Source: Malachius bipustulatus
Lineage: Eukaryota; Arthropoda; Insecta; Coleoptera; Melyridae
DNA: 64,000 bases
NCBI GenBank assembly: GCA_910589415.1
Contig: OU342632.1
Location: 13,767,507-13,831,506 of the forward strand
Reading direction: 5' to 3'
This document shows positions 34,256 to 45,100 of the stretch, piece after piece. The position numbers and the translations under genes are program-made. The stretch's first letter is position 1. Each line of letters opens with the position of its first letter. The notes beneath the pieces were generated by a model. The model made no database searches. It had not been told where the DNA came from and saw nothing but the letters and a program-made list of their open reading frames with translations.

Positions 34256-35512
34256 AGTAGAGAGGGTCTAACTTTCGAACCGCCTTCGACTCGAGAATTT
34301 TTTTTGATTTTTTTTTTTCATAAAGTTGGACCCCCTCTTCATTTTGATGGCATTTTCAAAAATTTAATCGACGCCCTGGCGGAGAAATGTGCATGCGAAG
34401 ACATCGGCAATGGGTTTTTTGCACATAACTCGCTTAATTTAACTCTGAGCATAGTAAACGCGGACGTGATTAATCTAGCCGCGGAGCAGCGAGAGCCGGG
34501 GGCGGAGCCTAGTGCTCCCTCTCCTTTCTCTCTTCTCTCACATACACACACGATAGATTAATTGGTTTACATATCACGTCCGCGTGCAGGCCCTAATTGA
34601 GATAGCGACATGGGATAAGAAAATCTTGAAAGGGGACACTTAGCCCTAAAAAATGCCGGGTAGCGAAACCCGCTAACCCTAATCCTTGCCATTCTACAGG
34701 ACCAAACGCGTTTGGTGACCCTGTGACCTTAATACTGGTCCGATCGAGGTCTACTGGGGCTCAAATCAAAGATAAAAAAATTCCCGTCTGATGACGAATT
34801 TTTTTTTACCCCCACCCCCTTCTTTCATGGCAAAAAACCAGTTTTAAGAAAAAAAAGGGGGAGGGAAATCGGTTTTTCTGCGGGCATCTTGCCAATATTG
34901 GCGAAATCGAAAAAAAAAAACTATTTTAAAGTATGCCTTCCAAAGTGTTATCTTCCATTGGTTGGGCCCGACGCCCCAATATTAGCGAAAGTTATAGCAA
35001 TTTGAATTTTAATTATGATTTCCCCTCCCCCTCCCCCTCTAATCGAGATAGCGACTTCAAAATTTCAGGCATCATTGAGGACACTGCTGTCTGTCGATGA
35101 AAAAAAAATTAAGTCCCTAAGTCGATGTTTTCCATGCAAAACACGCGAACACGGACGGCGGTGTATTCGCACCGCGGCGGAACCCTGAAGAAAGGGCCTT
35201 AAAATTGAAAATGCGATATCTCGAGAACCGTTTGACCGATTTGGACCAGTCAAATTTCAAATTACGCGTCTTCGAGAGCTCTTCATTTTTTGACAGAATA
35301 TTTACTATGCTCAGAGTTGAATTAAGCGAGTTATGTGCAAAAAACCCATTGCCGATGTCTTCGCACGCACATTTCACCGCTAGGGCGACGATTAAATTTT
35401 TGAAAATGCCACCAAAATGAAGAGGGAGTCCAACTTTATGAAAAAAAAAAATCAAAAAAAATCTCGAGTCCAAGGCGGATGGAGCCTTTTTTTTTGGCAG
35501 ACCCTCTCCACT
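34256..35512. mobile_element. Composite foldback element
   Basis: 34258-34465 and 35306-35512 are inverted copies (ends AGAGGGTCT/AGACCCTCT; inner CTCTTCATTTTGATGGCATT, GACATCGGCAATGGG, GCACATAACTCGCTTAA mirrored). The centre carries a rearranged copy of the 16740-17100 repeat plus simple stretches of A and of GGGGGAGGG type. Short open frames in the two arms are mirror images and are not genes. Confidence 0.8.
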
Positions 35513-38040
35513 ATGCTGATCTATTACAATATGTGAGTTTATGTGAGTTTATCCTACTTTTGCTGGATTAATTTATGAACTATGTGAAGCATGTCTTCAC
35601 TACTTCTTGTGAAGCAATAGATCTGGAGGTGTCATGTGGACTGCCTAGTACTACTTATTGTGTCTGCTAGAAAAAATACACTTATGAGTACACTGCGCAG
35701 TTATAATGCATTTACTTCAATATGATGCATTCTAAATAGTTTCAGTTAGCTATAATACTACCTAATAAGTAAAATACAAGCTGCTGTACAGAAAGACTGT
35801 ACAACAGGTTCGACGCAGCCCTGTACGTTAAAATCAATTTAAAATATCTAGTAATGTAAATGACTTACAGAGAAGAGCACCCAAAAGAGCTTGACGTGGG
35901 GTAACACTTTTGGGTGAATCTCAAAAGAAAATAAAATAATAAGACAAAAATATTAAAAATAGGTAAACATGGAGGAGGTACTTGTTGCATCCAAAAAATC
36001 CGAGTTGCAGTATGTTTCCATGCTTAAATCCGACTCTTATGGTGCTTTTATCTCGTGTAATTATTTTATGGACTTCATGATCTATGGTTGACAGACTATG
36101 CCGCTCGGTGGCAGCCAGCAGCACCTGGTTTCCACTAAATTTTTAACTTCGGTGTTCACAGGTCCCTTTTAAGAAAAGTTTGTAACATATTCATCGACAG
36201 GTTGTGTTGTGTGTAAAACTGAGAGCCTAATGGTCTCTCAGGAACTCTTTAGTGTCTCCTAACATATGCTAATTATAATATTTTGTGACAGATTTATTTT
36301 ACCTTGTCTGTTAGTCAGAGATTATATTTGCGCCACAGGCTTCAGGAATCATCCCTTACAATATAAATAACAAAACGCACAGATGTCCAGGAGCTTTTTC
36401 CATCACAGACAGCTAAATGCAAAATTTCATTGTTATTAGAATCCAAGACAATAATCAAAAGAGTTTATTAAAAGTAAATTAATACCGTGAGATATCACAA
36501 GATATCAACCACATTCAGATAGTTCCCAAATCTAATTTCTCGCAACACTGAAATGATCGCCGGAGCACTTGCGTAACTTTTCAGAACCTTTAAACCGTTT
36601 TCGGTATTATTCGAAGTGAGGAGAGTCTCTCTCCGAAATTGATTGAGTCACAAGACCAAATGTTTTCATGGAGATTTCTGGTTACCAAGCAAAGAAATAT
36701 TCAAAAAATTTCATACAGCGTGCTTACAAGATTCATATACGTACAGAAATTACAGTTCCAGCTAGCGCTTTGACATTCGAAATATTGAAAGTGTGGAAGG
36801 TGATAATTTCAAGAAAAAATATTTGTCTTATTATGATTTCCCCTTTAGAAATTTACACAGTAAATATACAGAGAGTCCTTGCATGTCTTATCTAAACTAT
36901 TATTTAGTGAGTATTATAACATAATACAGATAAATAATAATAATTGAAGGCAGTTTTCTAAAAATTATATCAGATTTCCTAAAAATTCTACTAGCTATAG
37001 GGCATAAATTCGCATAATCCGGTGAAAAATCATCAGACGCTGACGCGGCCCCATAATAAGCCTCCCCTTTGAATAAAATATGGCTTAATTCCATATTCCC
37101 TCGACGTGTGGATTATATTTTCTCCATATAAAACCATTTTTTTTCCAGCCAGGCAAAAGAGATAACTCGAGATTCTCGATTTTTTTTTTGTCTTTAGGGG
37201 CGGTACAAGTAGGATTTTGATTTTCATGTACATTGTACATACATACATAACATACAGTTAGCTTAACTTATATCCATGTAAGTCTAAAGTAAAAAATTGT
37301 GTGCATTATTAATTTAACAGAACTCTGCCTTAAAATTAATCCTTGCTATAAGTGAATAAAATAGAACATCCATCAGATTAATGGCCTATTCTATGCAACA
37401 GCTTCAATATATCACCCACCTTAACTTCCAGAAGTTTAATATAAATGTTCTGACTTTATCTTCAAAAATTATGATAACATTTAAGCCACGAAACCCATCT
37501 AGGCAGCCATTAATAACTAAGAGCTCTGGTAGACAGTAACCGAGGTAATCGAGCCAGGTGCATTGCACTGGGTGTGACATATTATCCCTCCAGTTCCCGT
37601 AGAACACGAATATCCACCCCCATCTGAGATGAAGTGAGCTATTCAAGATCATGCCTTGACAGTGCGATATAGTCTGGAATATTCAGCCCGCCAATATTCT
37701 CCGCGGTTTGCGGCGGGGGGAGTAAAATGTCGATGAGGTGTTGTTGAGAGATAGGTATTTCAATGCTTAGCTAGAAATTTAGTTATTCATTATCTTTGAG
37801 CGCATAATTTTTTCGAATTCGTATTCGCATGATCATGATAGAGAATGAGCATTGCTAAAAATTACCAAAGTAGGTCATAGAAAGCTAGGTAATAGAGAGT
37901 TTTCATTGTAATTTGATAAAACAACCCCTTTAGGGGATTCTGTAACCAAAATTTAAAATAATTACTAAGGTTGTCTAAGATAATACTAAGATAATTACTA
38001 AGATTTGATTATTTTTATTGAACCTTGTTTCTTAGTTGTT
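35513..38040. other. No gene recognised
   Basis: AT-rich with short frames lacking motifs (for example 36668-36895 plus, 37404-37652 minus). TACATACATAACATACA near 37234 is a small tandem. Confidence 0.35.
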
Positions 38041-38227
38041 GTTAAATGTTCTTCTTTGTTGGGTTTTAGGTTCGATTTTAAAATACTATTTTTCAAAAAT
38101 ATTTTTATACAAATGAATACCAATTTTTATACCAATCGGTCTCGAAACGTTTCATTTGTATAAAAATATTTTTGAAAAATAGTATTTTAAAATCGAACCT
38201 AAAACCCAACAAAGAAGAACATTTAAC
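38041..38227. repeat. Perfect inverted repeat, 76-bp arms
   Basis: 38041-38116 and 38152-38227 are exact reverse complements by eye (GTTAAATGTTCTTCTTTGTT at the outer end, ATTTTTATACAAATGA at the inner), separated by 35 bp. Beyond the arms, CTTAGT/ACTAAG remnants suggest that the inversion once extended further. Confidence 0.95.
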
Positions 38228-38794
38228 GATAATTACTAAGACCATCAGATTTCTGAATACATAATTTAACTTGGCCAAATAGAGGTATCTTTAAGAATGT
38301 CTTTTTGAATATAGGTACGTTTAGGTATAGTTTTTCCAATTTCCAAAACACAAAACCTATCGAGTAGGTACTTATCAAAGGCAACATTGAGACAAGGTAT
38401 TTTAAAATACTAATATTAAAATTTTTTTATTTCTTGACGACTTAATCCATAAATTGTTGCTTCTTGATGGTTTAACAAAAAGTTTTGTGTACACACGTTG
38501 CAAAATAAGTGTTTGAAATTTGTGTTGAAAATTTCGATTGATTATTCCAGTGGCATGCAAGATTTTTTGAAAAAAAATCGCATGGACTCTTGAAATGTTA
38601 ATTTGGCCATAAAATTTAGTTTTTGACAATAAATTGAGTATAGCACCGTTTTGAAAGATAATGAGTGCAAAAATTCTTTAAATTTTGCGACCAAATACTC
38701 ATCTGGTAGACTTTGGATGTTAAAGGAATGAGGTTTTTTTTCAAAGAAGTTCATCAAGCTCTTCTTTATGTTCTTCTTTCCCAGCCATTTTCTG
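38228..38794. other. Minus open frame 38542-38802, unrecognised
   Basis: An 86-codon frame begins MDSRKWLGKKNIKK at the end of the dead non-LTR element and continues leftwards without recognisable motifs; its rightmost codons are the last coding remnant of that element. Confidence 0.3.
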
Positions 38795-39301
38795 CTATCC
38801 ATTCCAGCTGGACGTAGGACTCTTTTCGTATCTCTCCATGCTGTTCTGTTCTGTGCTAACTAAAACCATCTATTTCTTGCTTGTCGTTTGATATCATCCA
38901 GTTATTTTCTCTGCGGTCTTTCCACGCTACGTGTGGTCTGTCTTAGTTGCCAGTGTCAGTTCGACTGGCCGTGTCGAGCTACATGTCCCACCTTTGGCAC
39001 TTCCATTCAGCAATACGTGTTATTGTATCTACGATTTTGGTTCTTTGTCTGATTTCTTCGTTCATTTTTCTGTTCCTAACACTGACGCTAAGCACTCTCT
39101 GTTCCATCATTCTTTGAATTTACTCTTAGGTGATTTGAAAAAAAAAATTCTCAGTGTCATTGTTTCCAAGTCGCTACTGACAGTACCTAAGCGTCAAAGA
39201 CTTTTCTCTTGAGATTTTTACGTACGTTCAGAAGGCTATCCAAGTTTGTTTTATGCTTCGTTTTATCACCGCTGTAGCTCCATACCATTATTTATTGTAA
39301 A

Positions 39302-39589
39302 CAGGGTGCCGCATGACTAGATGGTCATAGCTTAAGAGCGTATTCTTTAGACAATTTTAAGTCGAAAGTACCCTATAATCCCGATACTCAAAAGTTAAGA
39401 AGTTATGTTATATTTTAAATTTAAGAGTGAACCAATATGTTTTTTTTGCATATAATTTTTTTGTCATATTGTCATGGTAGCAATTTTTTTTCAGTTTTGG
39501 GCAAAAGTGTATAAAGCAGGTACTTTCTACTAAAACTGTCGAAAGAATACGCGCTTAAGCTATCGACTATCGAGTCACGGGACACCCTG
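39302..39589. mobile_element. MITE in the dead non-LTR element
   Basis: CAGGGTGCCGCATGACTAGA and the mirrored TCGAGTCACGGGACACCCTG, then TAGCTTAAGAGCGTATTCTTT/AAAGAATACGCGCTTAAGCTA, form inverted arms of about 75 bp. It belongs to the window's CAGGGTG-ended family. Confidence 0.8.
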
Positions 39590-39761
39590 TATTATATGTG
39601 TTCTGTGGTGTTGCTGAGAATTTGAGTGTTTGAAATATTCATCTAAAGCCTACATTTTTCGAGGCATCATCAAGTTGTTTCAACATATCGCTTAGTTCCT
39701 GTATGTTGCTGCTCGTTAGTACGATGTCATTAGTGACTTCGAGATAGTTCAAGTAAGATTA

Positions 39762-39840
39762 GATTAGATTAGATTCATCGTGAGTGGGCCATTGTGACAC
39801 CTCCACTGCGACCGTAGGTCTATTGTGGCTCACATCTAGT
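39762..39840 (-). repeat. Dispersed repeat copy 2, non-LTR 3'-end-like
   Basis: A TTAGA tandem (39756-39773) followed by the core GTGAGTGGGCCATTGTGACA, matching 2211-2285. It sits where part of the reverse transcriptase is missing, so an insertion plus deletion occurred here. Confidence 0.6.
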
Positions 39841-40630
39841 CGTGCTACATTAACCACATCAGGTCCGTTTGCTCCACTAGTGGATATGCGTCAAATTTGT
39901 TGGTCAATCTATAGGTAACGATCTTGGTGAGTAGTTTATACAGATGAGACAGAAGAATAATTGGTCGGTAAGTTTCTATATTCCCACTATCCCCCTTTTT
40001 TAGAACCAAAGCGACTTAATTCTGCATTTTACCATTCGTCTGGAATCTTACCTTCTTACAGACATTTGTTTAAAAGCACTTGCAAAGATTTCTCAATGAT
40101 GTTCCTTCTATTTTTACCATTTTGCATGTGGTTCTATCTTCGCCTGGTCGCTTTCTGTTTTTCGTTTCCTTCAGAGCAGCCCCTGTATTTCCTGTTTATC
40201 TTATAGTCGCTTGAAGGAGTAGTATTTGAATCAGGTCTTAAAGCGGTGTAGAAACAGGTGTACAATTTTTTGATGTGTTCGGCAATGCTCCTGTTATCCG
40301 AAATTACATTACCCTGTTCATGTGTTTGCCTGGGGATATTTTTGACCTACCCGCGTATTTGCATTGCTCTCAATTGCATTTTCGACAGTTTTTCTGTTAT
40401 AATATGCTCTTATATCTTTTCTTACTTATTCTTTATGAATTTTTTTATTCAGTGCTTGGTATTCTGGTGTGTATCTTTGGGATTCCTTTTCTTTCCTCCA
40501 TAAGTTTTTGTGTGTCAGGATGTATTCTGGAGTTCTTTTTGGTTTTTCATTTTGCGCAAATCTTCTTGACAGCAGTACAAATACTAGCGGTAATTTTTTG
40601 GTTAAATCGTTGATATTCATTTCTCACTAA

Positions 40631-40679
40631 TGTGGGATCCGCGCCACTGGCAGCCCAGGTGGATGATGAGAGAAGCGAG
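40631..40679 (+). repeat. Gypsy A 5' LTR, first 49 bp
   Basis: Matches 55386-55434 exactly. The hAT begins right after GAAGCGAG (40672-40679). Confidence 0.95.
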
Positions 40680-40812
40680 TAGTGTTGGGCGATACCACGA
40701 AAAGTATCGATACAGCGTATCGATCCGTATCGCTAAACAAAATATCGATACTCGTATCGTATCGCTCCAAGAGTATCGATTTTGGTAGTATCGATACAAA
40801 ATATCGATAGAC
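40680..40812. repeat. hAT left end: TIR and subterminal TATCGATA array
   Basis: After the 16-bp inverted repeat, TATCGATA/GTATCGATAC palindromes recur about six times within 120 bp (for example GTATCGATAC at 40703-40712). Such subterminal repeats are the usual transposase binding sites in hAT elements. Confidence 0.85.
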
Positions 40813-40987
40813 ATAATAACATCAAAATAAGGATGAAAAAGAAATATTCATTACTGAGAGAGAATGGTATGGTATGGTATATTACCTAAATAAATACTAA
40901 ATACATAATAAATACATACTTAATACACATACATGGCGCAGTAATAAAATTAAATTAAAAAATAAGTAAAAAGTATAACCTACGCTA
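40813..40987. other. hAT interior, left flank of Gypsy B
   Basis: AT-rich non-coding DNA ending in GCTA (40984-40987), one copy of the Gypsy B target duplication. Confidence 0.7.
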
Positions 40988-41968
40988 TGTGCCCGTGCAA
41001 TTTTGTTAAAGATACTTACTTTATTTATAGCCTCGGCTTGCTAGAGATGATGACTCTTATTTTTTATTTAATAATAAAACTCAAGCTAATGGGTTATAGA
41101 CTGGATACTTCCCAAAAAGAAAACGATCCCTTTAAGCAAATCAAATTTAATGAAGTTCACTCACATATATAAATTACAGTTGTTGGTTAATTGACTCAAC
41201 AAACAAACAATTCAAAAATGGTATTTATGCTTAAATTAATTAATAGAAAAATCAACATGCATCCAAAACCCTGACTAAAGTCTTCTTTCTTCTGGCGCCT
41301 TATTATAAGTAAGAATACCTATTACGTAATATAAGTTGCTGTGGGTTGGTTTATTAATTTATGTTAGAATGAAGTATTCGGTTGATGGAATTTTATTATT
41401 TATGGTTTATTGATTATAGATTAAGTATTAATTTATTAAAAAGGTGTTTATTATTATTAGATTATATTTATATTAATCAGAGGATAATTTAATTAATTTA
41501 ATATAGGTAGGTACAACCTTATGGATTTTTGTAGATGGTTCCCAAGCACTCACTAGGCTGCTCTTGTAACTGGTCACTGACAAACTGCGGATAATCACTC
41601 TGCTAATCACCACAAGTGGTTAAATTAAGTTCAACACTGTTGATTCAATTCACTCATACGCTGGTAACACCGTCACACCCGTCTTGGTGCTCTGACGTGA
41701 ACCACCTTGCGAAACCCCTCACGGTTCTCGCCAATCTCCCTGCGGCTTCAAGCCGGTGTTGCGATGCTCTTTCTTCAAACACCCCACCATTTAACACCAA
41801 CACTACCAACCCCTTAGTTTGGATTCATCCCAACAGGTGCCACGTCTGGTTCGTTCCCAATCAATATTTCTTACTTTTAGTCCTCTTCACTATTCTTTAC
41901 ATCATTACAATAGTTAGCACCGATCTTAAACGAAATTAATAGGTATGCTGCCAGTCTGCCCTTGTGCA
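40988..41968 (-). repeat. Gypsy B 3' LTR
   Basis: 981 bp; same as 46327-47307. A 107-codon open frame inside both copies is a by-product of the duplication. Confidence 0.95.
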
Positions 41969-41970
41969 TT

Positions 41971-41978
41971 ACCCCCCA
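41971..41978 (-). other. Gypsy B polypurine tract
   Basis: Minus TGTGGGGGGTAA directly adjoins the 3' LTR. Confidence 0.65.
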
Positions 41979-42186
41979 CAATGTTCAAGTCCTTAAAAAA
42001 CGCAGTTGGTAAGACTTGTACATTGTCCTCAATTAAAACTAGCAAAACAACAAACACAGGAGTCATAAAAAACAAAAACGTGTATGATTATTTATTGGAT
42101 AATTATAACTGGTAAACCACAGTAAATAATGAAAATCAATATTATCTTTCCTTCTGAGTGAACTCATTGTTTATATTTTCTTTTTC

Positions 42187-45100
42187 TTAAAGTTCCTTAA
42201 TTTCCGGATTCCACAATTTCAAATCGCGGACGTTTCGGATACCTATTGACCTGCCGTCATCTACGCCCATGAGTTCGTATGAATTAGCGCCTGCAATTGA
42301 ACGCACCTCGTACGGTCCTGAATAAATTAAAAACAGCTTTTTTATTTTGTTCGTTGCAGCATCCGATTGTGGATGTGTTCTGACCAGAACCTTATCTCCC
42401 ACCTTAAACTTAATTACCCGTTGTGGTTGATGGCGTCTCTTACGTTTTTCTGCTTTTGTTAAAAGACGCTCCCTAGCAAGGACGATAATATTTTGTGTAG
42501 TCGGAGCACTTTTTGGAAAAATAACATTCTTCAAAAAAGGATTTTCTTTTTTCTTATTAAAATGCACTTCTACTGGAGATAACAAATCTGCTACCACATT
42601 TTCACGACCAGGAATATGTGAATATTCGAGATCATATTGCTGTAAAATTAAAGCATAGCGCGACAGTCGAGCATTTAACAACTTACAAGTTTTCAAGAAC
42701 TGAATGGCGGAGTTGTCAGATTTCACGTAAATTTTATTCCCTAAGACGAACACCCTCCAATGTTTCAAAGCTTCGATTAATGCTAATATTTCTCTTTCCG
42801 TGATCATATAATTAATTTCTGCCTTTTGCAATGAACGGCTATAAAATGCAATAAATTGTTTTTCTTGGGTTTCGGGATGGACCTGGTACAAACACGCGCC
42901 AATGGCATATCCGGATGCATCACTTTCAATATGATATGCCAGGTTTGGATTGGGATGTCTTAACTGTATCAAATGACAGAACTTTTCTTTTATAACTTCG
43001 AAAACTCGCTGTTCTTCTGCTTCCCAGTGCCACTTTACACCTTTCTTCAACAATTTTTGCAAGACAACCGTATGCTCGGACAAATGATCGAGGTATCTCC
43101 GTTCATAACTGATTAGTCCTAAAAAACCCTTAAGCTGACGTACATTTTTCGGCTGAGGAAAATTCTGAATCACCCTAACACGTTCTGGGGATACACAAAT
43201 ACCTTCCGGTGACAAAATATGCCCTATAAACGCAACTTCCTTTTTGAAAAATTTACATTTTTTTAATTTCAACGTTATTCCGGCTTCACCAAATTTCGAA
43301 AAAATTGTATCTAAGTGGTCAAGGTGTTCATCAAAACTACCCGAAAAAATTAACAAATCATCGACGTATGGGATAACAAAAGATTGGACATCTTCTCCTA
43401 ACGCTTTATTTAATCCTCGTATAAAACTTGCTACTGACGTCATCAGACCAAATGGCAACCTGCGAAAAACATAGGTTTCATTTTCATATAAAAACCCCGT
43501 AAACTTTCTATCACTTGGCCGAATCAAGATTTGCCAATAACTGCTTGTCAAATCCAGGACACTCAATTTTTGACCTGGTTTAAATAAATACATGAGCTCG
43601 TTCGGATTTGGAGGTATGACATGATCTGCTTCCATATTCCGATTTAAATGCCTTGCGTCAAGACATACACGAGGGGTGTTGTCTTTTTTACGAACCACAA
43701 CAAGAGGATTTATGTATTCAGTTTGGGCTTTCTCAATTACCCCCCACTCTATCATTTCTTGAATTTGCTGGTGTATTATCTTTTTATAAGCGTGTGGAAC
43801 AGGATAAGACTTATAACAAAACGGAGTTTCATCTTTCATAATTATTTTATGCTCGTAGTTCTTCATACAACCAGGTTGTTCAGAAAATATTTTATCATGC
43901 TTATCTAACACCCGAAGTAATTTATTTTTTTCGTCTCGATTCAACATGTCGGTATTTTCCACGATTTCTTGTCTTTGATCAGTTGTATACTCCTGAATTT
44001 TCTGTTTCATCCCGTCTTTAAATTCTACGTAATTTATTTTAATGCTGTCCTCCCTAACAACACAGTCGTTGTATTTAAACTCGCATACCTGATTATTAAA
44101 ATTACCTTTTAACATACCTGTTCTGGATTTTATTTCAATTTCATGTTCCACAATAAAATCGTAACCGAGAATAATATCTTTAATTAAATTAGGTACTACT
44201 AAGCAAGACACTAATACCACCTGATCATTCAATTCCATACGAAGCTGTACCTGCTGATTTACCTTCTGACTTTTACTTTTAACTGCGCCCATAAGAGTAA
44301 CTCCTGACGCTGGTAAAAACAACATGGTATTGTTTAATTTTTTCATTTTTTCAATTAAATTTCTGGAAACGCAACTAACTTGAGCGCCAGTATCAATTAA
44401 TGCGGGAATTAATAATCCTTCAACTTTTACCTCAATGGTTGGACATTTTGGTACAACTGGCAACGTCTCATAACTTTCCTCTAGAATTTCGTCTTCAATT
44501 TGGTTGAACGTTGTACAAATTTGGATAGAATCGATATTTTCCCTACTGCAAGGCCTACTCTTATTGTTCATAATTGCTTCATCGTCCTGCTGCCGTTGCT
44601 GCACCTGTGTGGTATTATTGTTCAAACCTACAGCGTCCGTATTTGAAATAATATTTGCTTCCTGATCCTGATTGACCTCGAACACCTCGACTTGGGTAGT
44701 CCTATTCCCTATACATCCTACTGCGTTTATTTCCCTACGTGAACCATTATTATTTCTCATGGAATTATTCGAATTTACGTTGACTTCTCTTCTCTCGTTG
44801 GGATTTCTCCAGGACGAATTATTATTATATCGATTGTTCACCGGATTATTACAATACTGCGAGCTGTTATTATTTCTATTGAGTTCTGTGCGTCGATAAG
44901 TAGTATTATTTTCATTTCTTTCATAATTATTACTCCTATAATTACGAGATTCATTTCCGTCACTTCGGTTTGGATTATATATTTCACGATTGCGACTCTG
45001 ATCATAATAGTTTTGACGTCTTCGTGACCCAGTTTCGACTTCATCTAATTGTCTCAAAAAATTTTCAACCAAACAAGGGTCATCTAAGCTATTAATCGGC

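Larger units (their letters stand above)
38795..40626 (-). pseudogene. Non-LTR retrotransposon, reverse transcriptase half (outermost layer of the nest)
   Basis: Minus-strand remains, right to left: the spacer after the endonuclease (KLMEER-type motif near 40500); reverse transcriptase start with SLWF.KRGIVG and NYSPRSLP-type remnants near 39900-40010 where WFYKKGD...YRPISLL is usual; the catalytic region VTNDIVLTSSNIQELSDMLK at 39600-39755, in which F-A-D-D has become V-T-N-D; and the C-terminal part RNRKMNEEIRQRTKIVDTIT plus RQARNRWF.LAQNRTAWRD (38800-39160). Stops and shifts are frequent. It is further broken by a MITE (39302-39589) and a foreign repeat (39762-39840). The 5' half lies at 55606-56085. 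Confidence 0.85.

Noticed and set aside
34304..35473. Open frames in both orientations of 70-118 codons
   Set aside because: They lie in the inverted arms of the composite foldback element and are mirror images of each other, so openness is not independent evidence for coding.
41616..41939. 107-codon open frame, duplicated at 46955-47278
   Set aside because: It exists twice only because it lies in the two LTRs of Gypsy B; it has no recognisable domain and runs antisense to the element.
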